From CAZSNT01 sp964607765 (GTDB taxonomy: Bacteria > Verrucomicrobiota > Lentisphaeria > Oligosphaerales > JABHEG01): 64,000 bases of DNA. The notes under the pieces were generated by a model that was not told the DNA's origin, made no database searches, and saw only the letters and a list, made by a program, of their open reading frames with translations. Numbering within the stretch: position 1 is the first letter of the stretch; each line of letters starts with the position of its first letter. The DNA lies in contig CAZSNT010000033.1 of assembly GCA_964607765.1 (NCBI GenBank), positions 1 through 64,000 of the forward strand. The letters run 5' to 3'. Of this stretch, positions 1 to 8,420 are shown one piece after another. The position numbers and the translations under genes were made by a program.

Positions 1-262
1 TATAGAGGTAACATGCCATGTTTTATATAACAGATCAAATGTGACATGACACTAGATTGAAGGTCGCATACATGTGCTGACGCCCTGCCGCCCTCTAACT
101 CTCGCGATATATCATACACTATCATACACTGCTCTTTGCGGGCTTTCAAGGCCGTGCCGCGTTTTCCTTGGGGGCAACACCCGCCCCGTCGCGCCAGTCA
201 ACGGGTCGCCACTCACTCACTGATCGCCGCGGCGGCCGCCTCAAACTCCTCTGTCAGTCGTC
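1..262. other. AT-rich left-edge spacer, no gene
   Basis: No convincing reading frame is seen. The first ~60 bases are much more AT-rich than the rest of the window. They hold a 13-bp inverted repeat at 10-22 (AACATG-C-CATGTT), which could be an operator for a gene left of the window. A perfect 10-bp direct repeat, ATCATACACT, lies at 111-130. The segment is downstream of the minus-strand ABC operon, but I see no clear hairpin plus T-tract terminator. Confidence 0.5.
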
Positions 263-1273
263 TCACCACTGCTCGGCGACGCGACTCTCGTCCTCGACCG
301 ACGTCTCGTAGTAGTAGTGGCTGCAGGGGATGAAGATCTTCTTCTCGACCGCCTCGCCCTCCAGGTGCTTCACAAACGCCTCAACCGTGCCCGCAGCCAT
401 CTTGCGCGGGAACTGCTGCGGCGAGTCGTAGAGCTTCTTCTCGAACACGGCCTGTTTGCCCGCCGGCGACGCGTCGAACGCAACAATCGTGATCTGCTCC
501 GCCTTGCCGGCTTTGACCACGGCAGCGTGGGCGCCGAGCCCGGACGGATCGTTGATCGCAAAGATGCCGACAATGCCCGGATGCGCCTGCAGAATGTCCG
601 TGGCGACCGTGTAGCCGTCGTTGCGATTGCCTTTGCCGGAGAGCTCGGTCACGATCTCGAGCTTGCTGTTGTTCGTCTTCAACTGATCCTTGAACCCGTC
701 GCCGCGGAGAATGCAGGACGTGACCTCAGGGTAGCCGATGATGGCGATCTTGCCGGTGTCGTTGGTGGCCTTCATCATGCTCTCACCGGCAAGCTGACCG
801 CCCTGAAAGTTGTCACTGCCAAGGTGGGAGGTGACCAGATCCTCCGCCTCTTCATCGGTGACCTGAACATCAAACGTGAAGACGGGAATCCCGGCCGCAT
901 GGAGTTTCTTCACACCTTCACCGGCGGCTTTGGAGTCGACCGGGTTCAGGAACACAGCGTCAAACCCCTGTGCTGCGAAGTCCGCAAGCTGGCTGTTCTG
1001 CTTGGCCGGATCGTTGTTGCCGTCCAGGCTCACCACTTCGTAACCGACCTTTGCCGCCTCCTCGGTCATCACATTCGAGATGAGCTTGAAGAACGGGTTG
1101 GTCAGATCCATGCAGGTGACGCCGATCTTGCCCTTTGTCGTCACTTGCTGCTTCGGCGTCGTGGGCGCCTTCGGGGCCGTGGGCTCGGCCTCCTTCTTCT
1201 TCGAGCACGACACGAGCACGAGACAGACGAGCAGTGCGGAGATCGGTGCGAATGCGAGTTTCTTCAGATTCAT
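263..1273 (-). CDS. Sugar ABC transporter substrate-binding lipoprotein (RbsB-like)
   Basis: A 336-aa periplasmic binding protein of the Peripla_BP_4/RbsB family that would deliver a monosaccharide to the permease next to it. The N-terminus is a lipoprotein signal with the lipobox LVSC followed by a lysine-rich stretch (SCSKKK). The mature part begins GKIGVTCMDLTNPFF, the usual opening strand of ribose/xylose/galactose-binding proteins, and has the typical SQLADFAAQGFDAV and GIFAINDPSGLGA segments. The start codon overlaps the permease stop by 4 bp (ATGA), and a GAAGGGA ribosome site precedes it. It is third in an ATPase-permease-binding protein operon, the order of rbsACB. The sugar cannot be read from the sequence; fructose is suggested only by the divergent GH32 genes. 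Confidence 0.93.
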   Translation of the reverse strand: MNLKKLAFAPISALLVCLVLVSCSKKKEAEPTAPKAPTTPKQQVTTKGKIGVTCMDLTNPFFKLISNVMTEEAAKVGYEVVSLDGNNDPAKQNSQLADFAAQGFDAVFLNPVDSKAAGEGVKKLHAAGIPVFTFDVQVTDEEAEDLVTSHLGSDNFQGGQLAGESMMKATNDTGKIAIIGYPEVTSCILRGDGFKDQLKTNNSKLEIVTELSGKGNRNDGYTVATDILQAHPGIVGIFAINDPSGLGAHAAVVKAGKAEQITIVAFDASPAGKQAVFEKKLYDSPQQFPRKMAAGTVEAFVKHLEGEAVEKKIFIPCSHYYYETSVEDESRVAEQW

Positions 1274-2634
1274 GATACGTTCCCTTCTCTTGGTTGCTTC
1301 TCACGTCTCTTCGCGAACAGCGCTGTGACACTCTTGCCGCTGCGCAGCCTGTCCAGCAGCACAGCGCCGAGGATGACTGCCCCAAGCACCACCTGCTGCG
1401 TGTAGCTCTCCATACCCAACAGGTTCATTCCATTCTGAATCACCGAAATGATAAAGGCCCCGATCAGCGTGCCGAAGATCCTGCCGCTGCCCCCGGCCAG
1501 GCTGGTGCCGCCGACCACAACGGCAGCAATAACATACAGCTCGAACATCACGCCCATATTCGGTGTGCCCGTGTTCAACTGCGACGCCTGGATGCAGCCT
1601 CCGAGCCCGGCTGCCGAACCGCTGACTACGTAAACGAACACGATCACGGCCTTCACCGGCACCCCGGACAGGCGCGCCGCCTGCTCGTTGCCGCCCACCG
1701 CGTAGATGTAACGGCCCAGCCGCGTGTGCGCCATGAACACGTGCGCGGTCACGTACAACACAAGCAACAGCAAAACCGTGTTCGGAATCCCCAGCGATCG
1801 GCCCTGCCCCAGCCACGCCAGTGACTTCGGTACCTGGTAGATCGAGAAGCCGCCCGTGATCATGAACGCGCCGCCGCGCGCCATCATCATGATGCCCAGC
1901 GTTGTGATGAACGGGGGAACCTTGAACTGCGCCACAACGCAACCCCCGAGCCCGCCCACAACGCCGCAGGCCAGCGTGCCTGCAAGAAATCCCAGAAGCA
2001 CCACGCCCGGACCCGCGTCCAGCCCGCCCATCTGCTTCATCACCGTAGTCCCGACCACCGCACTCAACGCGATCAGACTGCCCACGGACAGATCGATGCC
2101 CGCCGTGATGATCACCATGGTCATGCCGATCGCGATCACCGCAATCACAACAATCCGGTCCACAATCGCCAGAAGATTCGAGCGCTTCAGAAAATCCGGC
2201 CAACGGTAGGACTCGGGTACCAACGGGTACAGGTGGGCGAACGCCGGATGGGTCTCCGGAATACGCTCGAACACGCGCCACTTCACCACATCTCCCGCTG
2301 TCACAATCGCTGCCGGCGTCTGGCCGCTGGCCTGGAGTTCGTCAAGGACCAGACGCAAGTCACGGGGCGTGCCCACCACCGTCCGGGCGTTGGCGAACCC
2401 CGCAGCTTCCAGCTTCGGCCCCAGAACACCCGCCAGCGTGGCCGACTCCTTCTTGGCCGCACCCACGATCAGCAACAGGTCCGTCTTGGCGCAACTGGCC
2501 TCAACACGCGCCAGCAACTGCTCCGCGGCAGCCGCACCCGTCGGCGTCTGCTCTTTGATCGTCAGGCAGCTGAACAATACGCACAGTGCGAGAAGTACCA
2601 GCACCATGCCGTAGTTGGTTAGGAAGGTCTTCAT
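1270..2634 (-). CDS. Sugar ABC transporter permease (RbsC-like) with a long extra N-terminal loop
   Basis: A 454-aa inner-membrane permease of the BPD_transp_2 (RbsC/XylH/AraH) family. The core from about residue 155 shows the family signature GMTMVIITAGIDLSVGS, followed by GLGGCVVAQFKVPPFITTLG and IYAVGGNEQAARLSGV. RbsC-type proteins are usually near 320-350 aa. Here about 120 residues lie between the first membrane segment (residues ~8-25) and the second (~158). This soluble insert (LLLIVGAAKKESATLAGVL to VPESYRWPDFLKRSN) should be periplasmic and has an alpha/beta look. Its role is unknown; it could contact the binding protein. It is translationally coupled to the downstream binding protein and begins 17 bp after the ATPase. 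Confidence 0.92.
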   Translation of the reverse strand: MKTFLTNYGMVLVLLALCVLFSCLTIKEQTPTGAAAAEQLLARVEASCAKTDLLLIVGAAKKESATLAGVLGPKLEAAGFANARTVVGTPRDLRLVLDELQASGQTPAAIVTAGDVVKWRVFERIPETHPAFAHLYPLVPESYRWPDFLKRSNLLAIVDRIVVIAVIAIGMTMVIITAGIDLSVGSLIALSAVVGTTVMKQMGGLDAGPGVVLLGFLAGTLACGVVGGLGGCVVAQFKVPPFITTLGIMMMARGGAFMITGGFSIYQVPKSLAWLGQGRSLGIPNTVLLLLVLYVTAHVFMAHTRLGRYIYAVGGNEQAARLSGVPVKAVIVFVYVVSGSAAGLGGCIQASQLNTGTPNMGVMFELYVIAAVVVGGTSLAGGSGRIFGTLIGAFIISVIQNGMNLLGMESYTQQVVLGAVILGAVLLDRLRSGKSVTALFAKRREKQPREGNVS

Positions 2635-2651
2635 GTCGTTATCCGTTATTC

Positions 2652-4160
2652 CTACCCCACCGCCATCGCGAGGATATCCTCCTGCGTCGCGTTTGCCACA
2701 TCCGTGATCTCGCCCTTCACCCGGCCCTCGTGCATCACAACCACGCGGTCGCTCATGCCGAGGATCTCGGGCAGTTCGCTGCTGACCATGATGATCGCCT
2801 TGCCGTCCGCGGCAAGCCGGTTCATCAACTGGTAGATCTCGTATTTCGCGCCCACGTCAATGCCGCGGGTGGGCTCGTCGATGATGATGATGTCCGCGTT
2901 GCGCGCCAGCCACTTGGCCAGCACAACTTTCTGCTGGTTCCCGCCGGACAGGTTCTCGGCCGCCTGTTCCTGATGCGGCACTTTGATCCTCAGCGTCTCG
3001 ATGTAACCAGCAAATTCCTCGCGTTCCTTGCGCTGATTGACGAATGGGCCGCGGGCAAACCGCTTCAGGTTCGGCAGGCCGAAGTTCTCGCGGACCGGGT
3101 GCTTGAGCACCAGGCCCTGGCCCTTGCGGTCCTCGGTGAGCAGGCAGATCCGCCTGCGCATCGCGTCACGGGGCGTGCGGATGTCGACCTCGTTGCCGTC
3201 GATGAGCATCTGTCCGCTTTCCGGCCGGTCGGCGCCGAATACAATCCGCATTGTCTCGGTGCGACCCGCGCCAACCAGCCCGGCAAAGCCAAGAATCTCG
3301 CCCGCCCGAACGCTGAAGCTCACGTTCTGAACCGCTGTGCCGCGACACAGATCCGCGACCCGGAGCCGCTCCGCACCCAAATGCGCGGCGTGCTTCGGGA
3401 ACTCCTCCTCCAGCGACCGGCCCACCATCAGCTCGATCAACCGCTCACGCGTCACGTCCGCAATGTTGTTCGTGGCCACGTGCGCGCCGTCACGCAAAAC
3501 CATGACCCGGTCCGCCACCTCGAAGATCTCGTCCAGGCGATGACTGATGTAGATCACACCAATCCCGTGTGCCTTCAGGTCGCGGATGATCTCGAACAAG
3601 TGCGCCACCTCCTGTGTGGTGAGCGCCGCAGTCGGCTCGTCCATCACGATGATCCGCGCGTTCACCGACAACGCTTTCGCAATCTCAACCGTCTGCTGCT
3701 GCGCCACGGTCAGGGCGCTGCAGCGCGCCCGCGGATCGATCTCCATGCCAATCTTCGCGAACAGGCGCAACGCTTCCTCGTGCTCCTCGCCCGCCTTGAT
3801 GAAGCCGCAGCGCACACGCTCCCGGCCCAGGAAGATGTTCTCACGCACGGTCAGGTCCGGAATCAGGTTGAACTCCTGGTAGATGATGGATATCCCCGCC
3901 GACTGCGCCGCCGTGGGCGAGGAAATGTGACGACGACGACCGTCCAGGAGAATCTCGCCCGCGTCCGGATGATACGCGCCACCCAGAAGCTTGATCAGCG
4001 TGCTCTTGCCCGCGCCGTTCTCACCGACCAAGGCCAGCACCTCACCGGCACGAAGGTCCAGCGACACGTCACGCAACGCATGCACACCGGGAAATGACTT
4101 GTCCATCCCCGACATACGCAGCAGCGGAGCCGAATTCCGTGTTTGCTCGCCCTGTTTCAT
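2652..4160 (-). CDS. Sugar ABC transporter ATP-binding protein (RbsA-like, two ABC domains)
   Basis: A 502-aa duplicated ATPase of the sugar-importer class (RbsA/MglA/XylG). The first domain has Walker A GENGAGKST, an LTVAQQQ signature and Walker B IIVMDEPTAAL. The second has the degenerate Walker A GLVGAGRTE seen in this family, the signature LSGGNQQKVVLAKWL and IIIDEPTRGIDVGAK. The frame is open to 4262, but the residues before MKQGEQ look non-coding, so I place the start at 4160; an inner ATG at 4115 (MSGMDKSF) is the alternative. It is the first gene of the importer operon and is divergent from the GH32 gene at 4283, sharing a 122-bp upstream region. Confidence 0.93.
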   Translation of the reverse strand: MKQGEQTRNSAPLLRMSGMDKSFPGVHALRDVSLDLRAGEVLALVGENGAGKSTLIKLLGGAYHPDAGEILLDGRRRHISSPTAAQSAGISIIYQEFNLIPDLTVRENIFLGRERVRCGFIKAGEEHEEALRLFAKIGMEIDPRARCSALTVAQQQTVEIAKALSVNARIIVMDEPTAALTTQEVAHLFEIIRDLKAHGIGVIYISHRLDEIFEVADRVMVLRDGAHVATNNIADVTRERLIELMVGRSLEEEFPKHAAHLGAERLRVADLCRGTAVQNVSFSVRAGEILGFAGLVGAGRTETMRIVFGADRPESGQMLIDGNEVDIRTPRDAMRRRICLLTEDRKGQGLVLKHPVRENFGLPNLKRFARGPFVNQRKEREEFAGYIETLRIKVPHQEQAAENLSGGNQQKVVLAKWLARNADIIIIDEPTRGIDVGAKYEIYQLMNRLAADGKAIIMVSSELPEILGMSDRVVVMHEGRVKGEITDVANATQEDILAMAVG

Positions 4161-4282
4161 CGCGCGCCGTGTGGTGTTGCGCCCCGGAGTGTCGTATCCC
4201 GTGTGCACGTGTAAAGTAACATGCGCCGCCTGTGTCTTCCCCTCATCGGGGGCAATCCACAACAGAAGACAGAGGGACAGCG
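4161..4282. promoter_or_regulatory. Divergent control region between ABC importer and GH32 genes
   Basis: This 122-bp gap must hold the promoters of both transcription units. The AT-richer middle (about 4199-4225) contains GTGTGCACGTGTAAAG, including a GTGCAC palindrome, followed by GTAACATG. The same GTAACATG word occurs at the left edge of the window (8-15). I could not fix -35/-10 pairs. A shared operator would explain joint induction of uptake and fructan hydrolysis, but that is inference. Confidence 0.35.
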
Positions 4283-6466
4283 ATGAGTAACGCGTTCCGC
4301 CCGGTCGCTATGGTTGCCATTACCGCGTACGCCTCTGTGCTGGGCCTCTGTTCGGCCGCAGACGATATTCTCATCGCTGATTTCGAGGGTGCTGACTACG
4401 GCGATTGGACCGTCGAGGGCGAAGCGTTTGGCCCCGGGCCTGCCAAAGGCACACTGCCGCGACAGATGCGTGTCAGCGGCTACGAGGGCGAGGGGTTGGT
4501 CAACTCGTTCTTCAAGGGCGACGGAACGACGGGCAGACTGCTCTCCCCGGAGTTCACCATTCAGCGCACGTACCTGAAGTTCCTGGTCGGCGGCGGCCAG
4601 CACCCCGGCAAGACCTGCATGAACCTGCTCGCCGACGGCAAAGCCGTACGCACCGCAACGGGCCCGAACGATCGGCCGGGCGGCAGTGAAGCGCTTGACT
4701 GGGCGGTGTGGAACGTGTCGGAATTGAAGGCCAGGACTGTTCGGCTCGAGATTGTGGACCAGGCCAAAGGCGGCTGGGGCCACATTAACATCGACCATAT
4801 CCTGCAGACGGACACGAAACCGGAGATCCTCGAGATGAGCAAGAGAGAGAAGGTATTCACGGTAGACAGCAAGTACCTCATCATCCCGATCCGAAACCGC
4901 GACAAACGTGCCAAAGGCGGGACGCGGATCCATCTCTTCGCCGGCGACAGAGAGGTCCGAAGCTACGGACTGAACCTGGCCACCAAGGCGGACGGAGTGG
5001 ACTGGTACGCGTATTTCACGATCGAAGCCTACAAGGGCAAACAGGCTCGTGTCGTGGTCGACAAGTGCACCGAAGGAGGCTTCGCCCTGATCAGCCAGTC
5101 CGACACCATCCCGGGCGAGGAGAACTTCCACAAGGAGCCGCACCGACCCCAGTTCCACTTCACTCAGAAGGTGGGCTGGAACAACGACCCCAACGGCATG
5201 GTGTATCACGGCGGCAAATGGCACCTGTTCTTCCAGCACAACCCGGTGGCACTGCCCTGGGGCAACATGACCTGGGGACACGCCACCAGCACGGACCTGC
5301 TGCACTGGGAACAGCACCGGAACAAGCTCTTCCCCGGCACTATGGCCAAGGGCGCCTGCTTCTCGGGCGGCGCCACGGTTGATAAACACAACACCGCCGG
5401 CTGGGGTAAGAACGCGCTGGTCGCGTTCTTCACCGACACCGGCCTCGGCGAAGCCATCGCATACAGCACGGACGCCGGCAAGACATTCACGTACTACGAG
5501 AAGAACCCCGTCGTGAAGCACAAAGGCCGGGATCCCAAAGTGATCTGGTACGCCTACGACAAGAACGACACACCGCTCAACGACAACGCCCAGGCGCTGG
5601 GCGGACATTGGGTCATGGTCGTTTTCGACGAGAACAAGGAGCACGGACGCAATGCCGCGTTCTATACCTCGACCAACATGAAGGAGTGGGCCCTGCAAAG
5701 CCACCTGCCGGGCTACTTCGAGTGCACGGAACTCTTCGAACTGCCCGTGGCCCCGTCGTCGCCTGACGGCTCCGCCGCGACACGCTGGGTCGTGTTCGCT
5801 GCGGACGCGAAGTACGCGGTCGGCACGTTCGACGGCAAGACATTCACCCCGGAACACGAAGGCAAACATCAAGTGCATTGGGGGCCCTATTACGCGTCCC
5901 AGACGTTCGACAACGCCCCCGACCAACGCAGGATCCAGATCGGCTGGTTGAGGGTGAATTCGCCCGGCCCCTACAACCAGCACTTCAGCTTCCCGCACCG
6001 CCTTGCTCTGCGCACCACCGAAGACGGAATCCGCATGTTCGCCAACCCCGTCAGGGAGATAGAAGACCTGCGCACGAGAACCAACCGCGCCGAGGCCCGG
6101 GATCTCGTCGCCGACCAGCCGGTGGCAGTGCCTGTGGCCAGCGACCTGCTCGACGTGCGTCTGACCGTGGCCGTCGGGGACGCGCACGCCATTGAACTGA
6201 AGCTCCCGGGGCGTTCAGTCAAGTACGACGTGCGTGCACAGAAACTCGGCCCGGCCCCGCTCAAGCCCGCCGACGGCAAGATTACCGTCCAAGTGTTGGC
6301 CGACCGCTCCCTCACCGAAACGGTCGGCAATGACGGACGCGTGTTCATCTCCGGCCCCGGCCCCGCGAGAATGGACGCCACCGAGGTGTCGGTCACAGCC
6401 CGGGGCGGCAACGCGAGACTCGTCGCCCTGGAAGCCCACGAACTCAAGTCGATCTGGCATGAATGA
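4283..6466 (+). CDS. Secreted GH32 fructan hydrolase (levanase/inulinase type)
   Basis: A 727-aa exported glycoside hydrolase of family 32, expected to release fructose from levan, inulin or sucrose-type substrates. Residues 1-26 form a signal peptide ending in LCSAAD. Residues ~27-270 are the beta-sandwich region common to the N-terminus of PVC and Bacteroidetes levanases (LIADFEGADYGDWTVEG onward). The five-blade catalytic domain then shows all three acidic motifs: nucleophile in NNDPNG (Asp302), stabiliser in GRDPKV (Asp417) and acid/base in ECTELFELP (Glu480). A C-terminal beta-sandwich closes the protein. The start is placed at the ATG after a GAGGGA site. It is the first of two GH32 genes and diverges from a sugar importer, suggesting a small fructan locus. 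Endo versus exo action cannot be told. Confidence 0.93.
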   Translation: MSNAFRPVAMVAITAYASVLGLCSAADDILIADFEGADYGDWTVEGEAFGPGPAKGTLPRQMRVSGYEGEGLVNSFFKGDGTTGRLLSPEFTIQRTYLKFLVGGGQHPGKTCMNLLADGKAVRTATGPNDRPGGSEALDWAVWNVSELKARTVRLEIVDQAKGGWGHINIDHILQTDTKPEILEMSKREKVFTVDSKYLIIPIRNRDKRAKGGTRIHLFAGDREVRSYGLNLATKADGVDWYAYFTIEAYKGKQARVVVDKCTEGGFALISQSDTIPGEENFHKEPHRPQFHFTQKVGWNNDPNGMVYHGGKWHLFFQHNPVALPWGNMTWGHATSTDLLHWEQHRNKLFPGTMAKGACFSGGATVDKHNTAGWGKNALVAFFTDTGLGEAIAYSTDAGKTFTYYEKNPVVKHKGRDPKVIWYAYDKNDTPLNDNAQALGGHWVMVVFDENKEHGRNAAFYTSTNMKEWALQSHLPGYFECTELFELPVAPSSPDGSAATRWVVFAADAKYAVGTFDGKTFTPEHEGKHQVHWGPYYASQTFDNAPDQRRIQIGWLRVNSPGPYNQHFSFPHRLALRTTEDGIRMFANPVREIEDLRTRTNRAEARDLVADQPVAVPVASDLLDVRLTVAVGDAHAIELKLPGRSVKYDVRAQKLGPAPLKPADGKITVQVLADRSLTETVGNDGRVFISGPGPARMDATEVSVTARGGNARLVALEAHELKSIWHE

Positions 6467-6706
6467 GCAATCAATGAAGCACGTCATGATGGTGTCAACA
6501 CCACGATCCACAACCCGGGCACGGACAGGTTCCGCGTCGGTGCCAAAGTCGACGGGGGCTGGGAACGACTCCGCGGCGACGTGGCGGAGATCCTGGTCTA
6601 CGACCGGGTGGTGGCATACGCTGACGTGGCACAGATCAACGACGCCTTGGGCAGCAAATGGGGCATCGGCAGAGCCGACAAGAAAGGGAACAGGAAGGTG
6701 GCGACC
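6467..6706 (+). pseudogene. Remnant of a LamG (concanavalin-like) domain
   Basis: Between the two GH32 genes the frame beginning at 6487 reads DGVNTTIHNPGTDRFRVGAK, then GDVAEILVYDR, then INDALGSKWGI. This is the typical last third of a bacterial laminin-G/concanavalin-like domain (consensus ..AEILVYDRaLSdaE...yLa.KWGI). It has no start of its own and runs in frame into the second GH32 at 6707. It may be what is left of a deleted LamG-containing protein. Alternatively the second GH32 is translated from an upstream start with this extension, but the good ribosome site just before 6707 argues against that. Confidence 0.6.
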
Positions 6707-8284
6707 ATGTCCGAAAAGGAGATCAACAGGGAACCCGATTACACGTCCAAAGTCCCCCAGTTCACCTATCCCGAGACACTCGCGGAACAGGAAGAGGCCC
6801 TGAAGACCAATCCGCTGCTGGCACGCTTCGCCGCGTCGCGCCGGGAAATCCTCGAGGATCCGCACCACCCGCGGTACCACTTCGTCAGCCCCGAGAACCG
6901 GCTCAACGATCCGAATGGGCTCTGCTTCTGGCAAGGCCGCTGGCACATGTTCTACCAAGGCTACCCGCCGGAAGACCCCCGCCAGCATTGGGGCCACGCA
7001 GTCAGCGACGACCTCATCCACTGGCGTGATCTGCCCTACGCAATCTACCCGAACCCGGAGGACAAGTGCTTCTCCGGTTCCGCAATGGTCGAGGACGACC
7101 GCGTGATCGCCATCTACCACGGAATCGCCGCGGGCACGATGGTCGCGGTCTCAGATGACCCGCTCCTGCTCAACTGGCAGAAGGTGACCGGAGACGCTGT
7201 CATCCCCCTGCCCAAACCGGGACAGGCCCGCCTCCCCTACAACATCTTCGACCCGTGCATCTGGAAGCAGGGCGACACCTACTACGCCCTGACAGCCGGC
7301 ACTCTCCCCGAGGGCCCCGGCAACAAGCCTGTGCGCGCTGAGTTCCTGCACCGCTCTGCGGACCTCGCAACCTGGGAGTACCTGCACCCGTTCCTCGAAG
7401 ACGACCAATACGGCCTGATCGGCGACGACGGCGCCTGCCCCTACTTCTGGCCCATCGGAGACCGCCACATCCTGCTGCACTTCAGTCACATGAGCGGCGG
7501 CAAGTATATCCTCGGCGACTACGACACCGAACGCGACAAGTTCGTCGTCACCTACGGCAGTGATTTCAATTTCGGCCCCGTCGCCCCCAACGGCGTGCAC
7601 GCGCCCTCCGCCTGCCCGGACGGCAAGGGCGGCGTGATCACGATCTTCAACATGAATCCCGGCAAAGGCACCAAAGGCTGGAACCAGATCATGTCCCTGC
7701 CGCGACTGCTCACACACCGCGGCGGCGACGACCTCGGCATCGAACCCACCGGCGATATCGAGTCGCTCCGCACCGACCACAAGCACGTGGATGCCATGAC
7801 GCTGCCCGCAAACCAGGAGGTAGTGCTCGACGGCATCAGCGGCAACTCCATGGAAATCGTGGCGGAGATTGACCCGAAGGGCGCGCAGATGCTCGAGATG
7901 AACGTGTTGCGCTCTCCGCAGAAGGAGGAATACACCCGGATCATCTTCCAGAAAAACCGCGGCTACGCGCGGCGGGACCGCGGCAGACGCCGCGAGAAGG
8001 ACAGTCTCATCACAATCGACACAACCTACTCGTCCACGCTGCCCGACGCAGCCTCGCGCCCGCCCGAGATCGCGCCCGTCGACGCCGATCCGGGCGAACT
8101 GCTCAAGCTCCGCGTCTTCCTCGACCGCAGCGTCGTCGAGGTCTTCGTCAACGGCAAACAGTGCGTTGCCGTACGCCTCTACCCCGGCCGCGAGGACAGC
8201 CTCGGCGTCTCACTCCGCGCCCAAGGCCGCGATGCCACCCTCAAATCCCTCGACGCCTGGCAGATGAAGAGCATTTACCACTAG
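6707..8284 (+). CDS. GH32-family protein without signal peptide, divergent catalytic motifs
   Basis: A 525-aa GH32-like five-blade propeller with C-terminal sandwich. The nucleophile motif is intact (ENRLNDPNGLCFW, Asp68) and substrate contacts such as QHWGHAVSDDLIHW are conserved. The stabiliser motif RDP is replaced by FDPCIW (Asp182). The acid/base motif, usually WECPD, appears as DDGACPYFWP, so the expected Glu is Ala243. No signal peptide is seen, so it is probably cytoplasmic. The frame is open upstream to 6581, but that part encodes a LamG remnant; the ATG at 6707 has an AGGAAGG site 8 bases away. C-terminal features (LRVFLDRSVVEVFVNGK) are classical GH32. Function is either a GH32 subgroup with another proton donor or a related activity such as GH43/GH32 clan binding. 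Confidence 0.85.
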   Translation: MSEKEINREPDYTSKVPQFTYPETLAEQEEALKTNPLLARFAASRREILEDPHHPRYHFVSPENRLNDPNGLCFWQGRWHMFYQGYPPEDPRQHWGHAVSDDLIHWRDLPYAIYPNPEDKCFSGSAMVEDDRVIAIYHGIAAGTMVAVSDDPLLLNWQKVTGDAVIPLPKPGQARLPYNIFDPCIWKQGDTYYALTAGTLPEGPGNKPVRAEFLHRSADLATWEYLHPFLEDDQYGLIGDDGACPYFWPIGDRHILLHFSHMSGGKYILGDYDTERDKFVVTYGSDFNFGPVAPNGVHAPSACPDGKGGVITIFNMNPGKGTKGWNQIMSLPRLLTHRGGDDLGIEPTGDIESLRTDHKHVDAMTLPANQEVVLDGISGNSMEIVAEIDPKGAQMLEMNVLRSPQKEEYTRIIFQKNRGYARRDRGRRREKDSLITIDTTYSSTLPDAASRPPEIAPVDADPGELLKLRVFLDRSVVEVFVNGKQCVAVRLYPGREDSLGVSLRAQGRDATLKSLDAWQMKSIYH

Positions 8285-8420
8285 CGCAACGCTCCGTGGT
8301 TGCGGCAGACACCGGAGCGCAACGCCAGGCAAGCGCCAGAACGAGACTGAGAGCAAAACCACCCGAACCCCGAACCCTGAACACCCGAACGCCGCACGCA
8401 TCCCACACCCGTAGGCCCTA
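8285..8420. repeat. Intergenic spacer with (GAAC)-rich short tandem repeat
   Basis: A convergent spacer between the GH32 gene and the oxidoreductase. At 8361-8392 it reads as degenerate 7-9 bp units of the type CCCGAACC/CTGAACAC. Nearly the same word string, CTGAACACC-GAACACC, recurs at 25911-25934 ahead of a sulfatase. No clear terminator hairpin is seen. Confidence 0.45.

Noticed and set aside
4157..6187. Long open frame (676 codons) on the minus strand opposite the exported GH32
   Set aside because: It is antisense to a gene with intact family motifs, and its product looks compositional (Val/Arg/Glu-rich, no known domain). GC-rich third positions create such shadows throughout the window, e.g. 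42090-43781, 44378-46861 and 31407-32876 on minus and 42929-44698 on plus.
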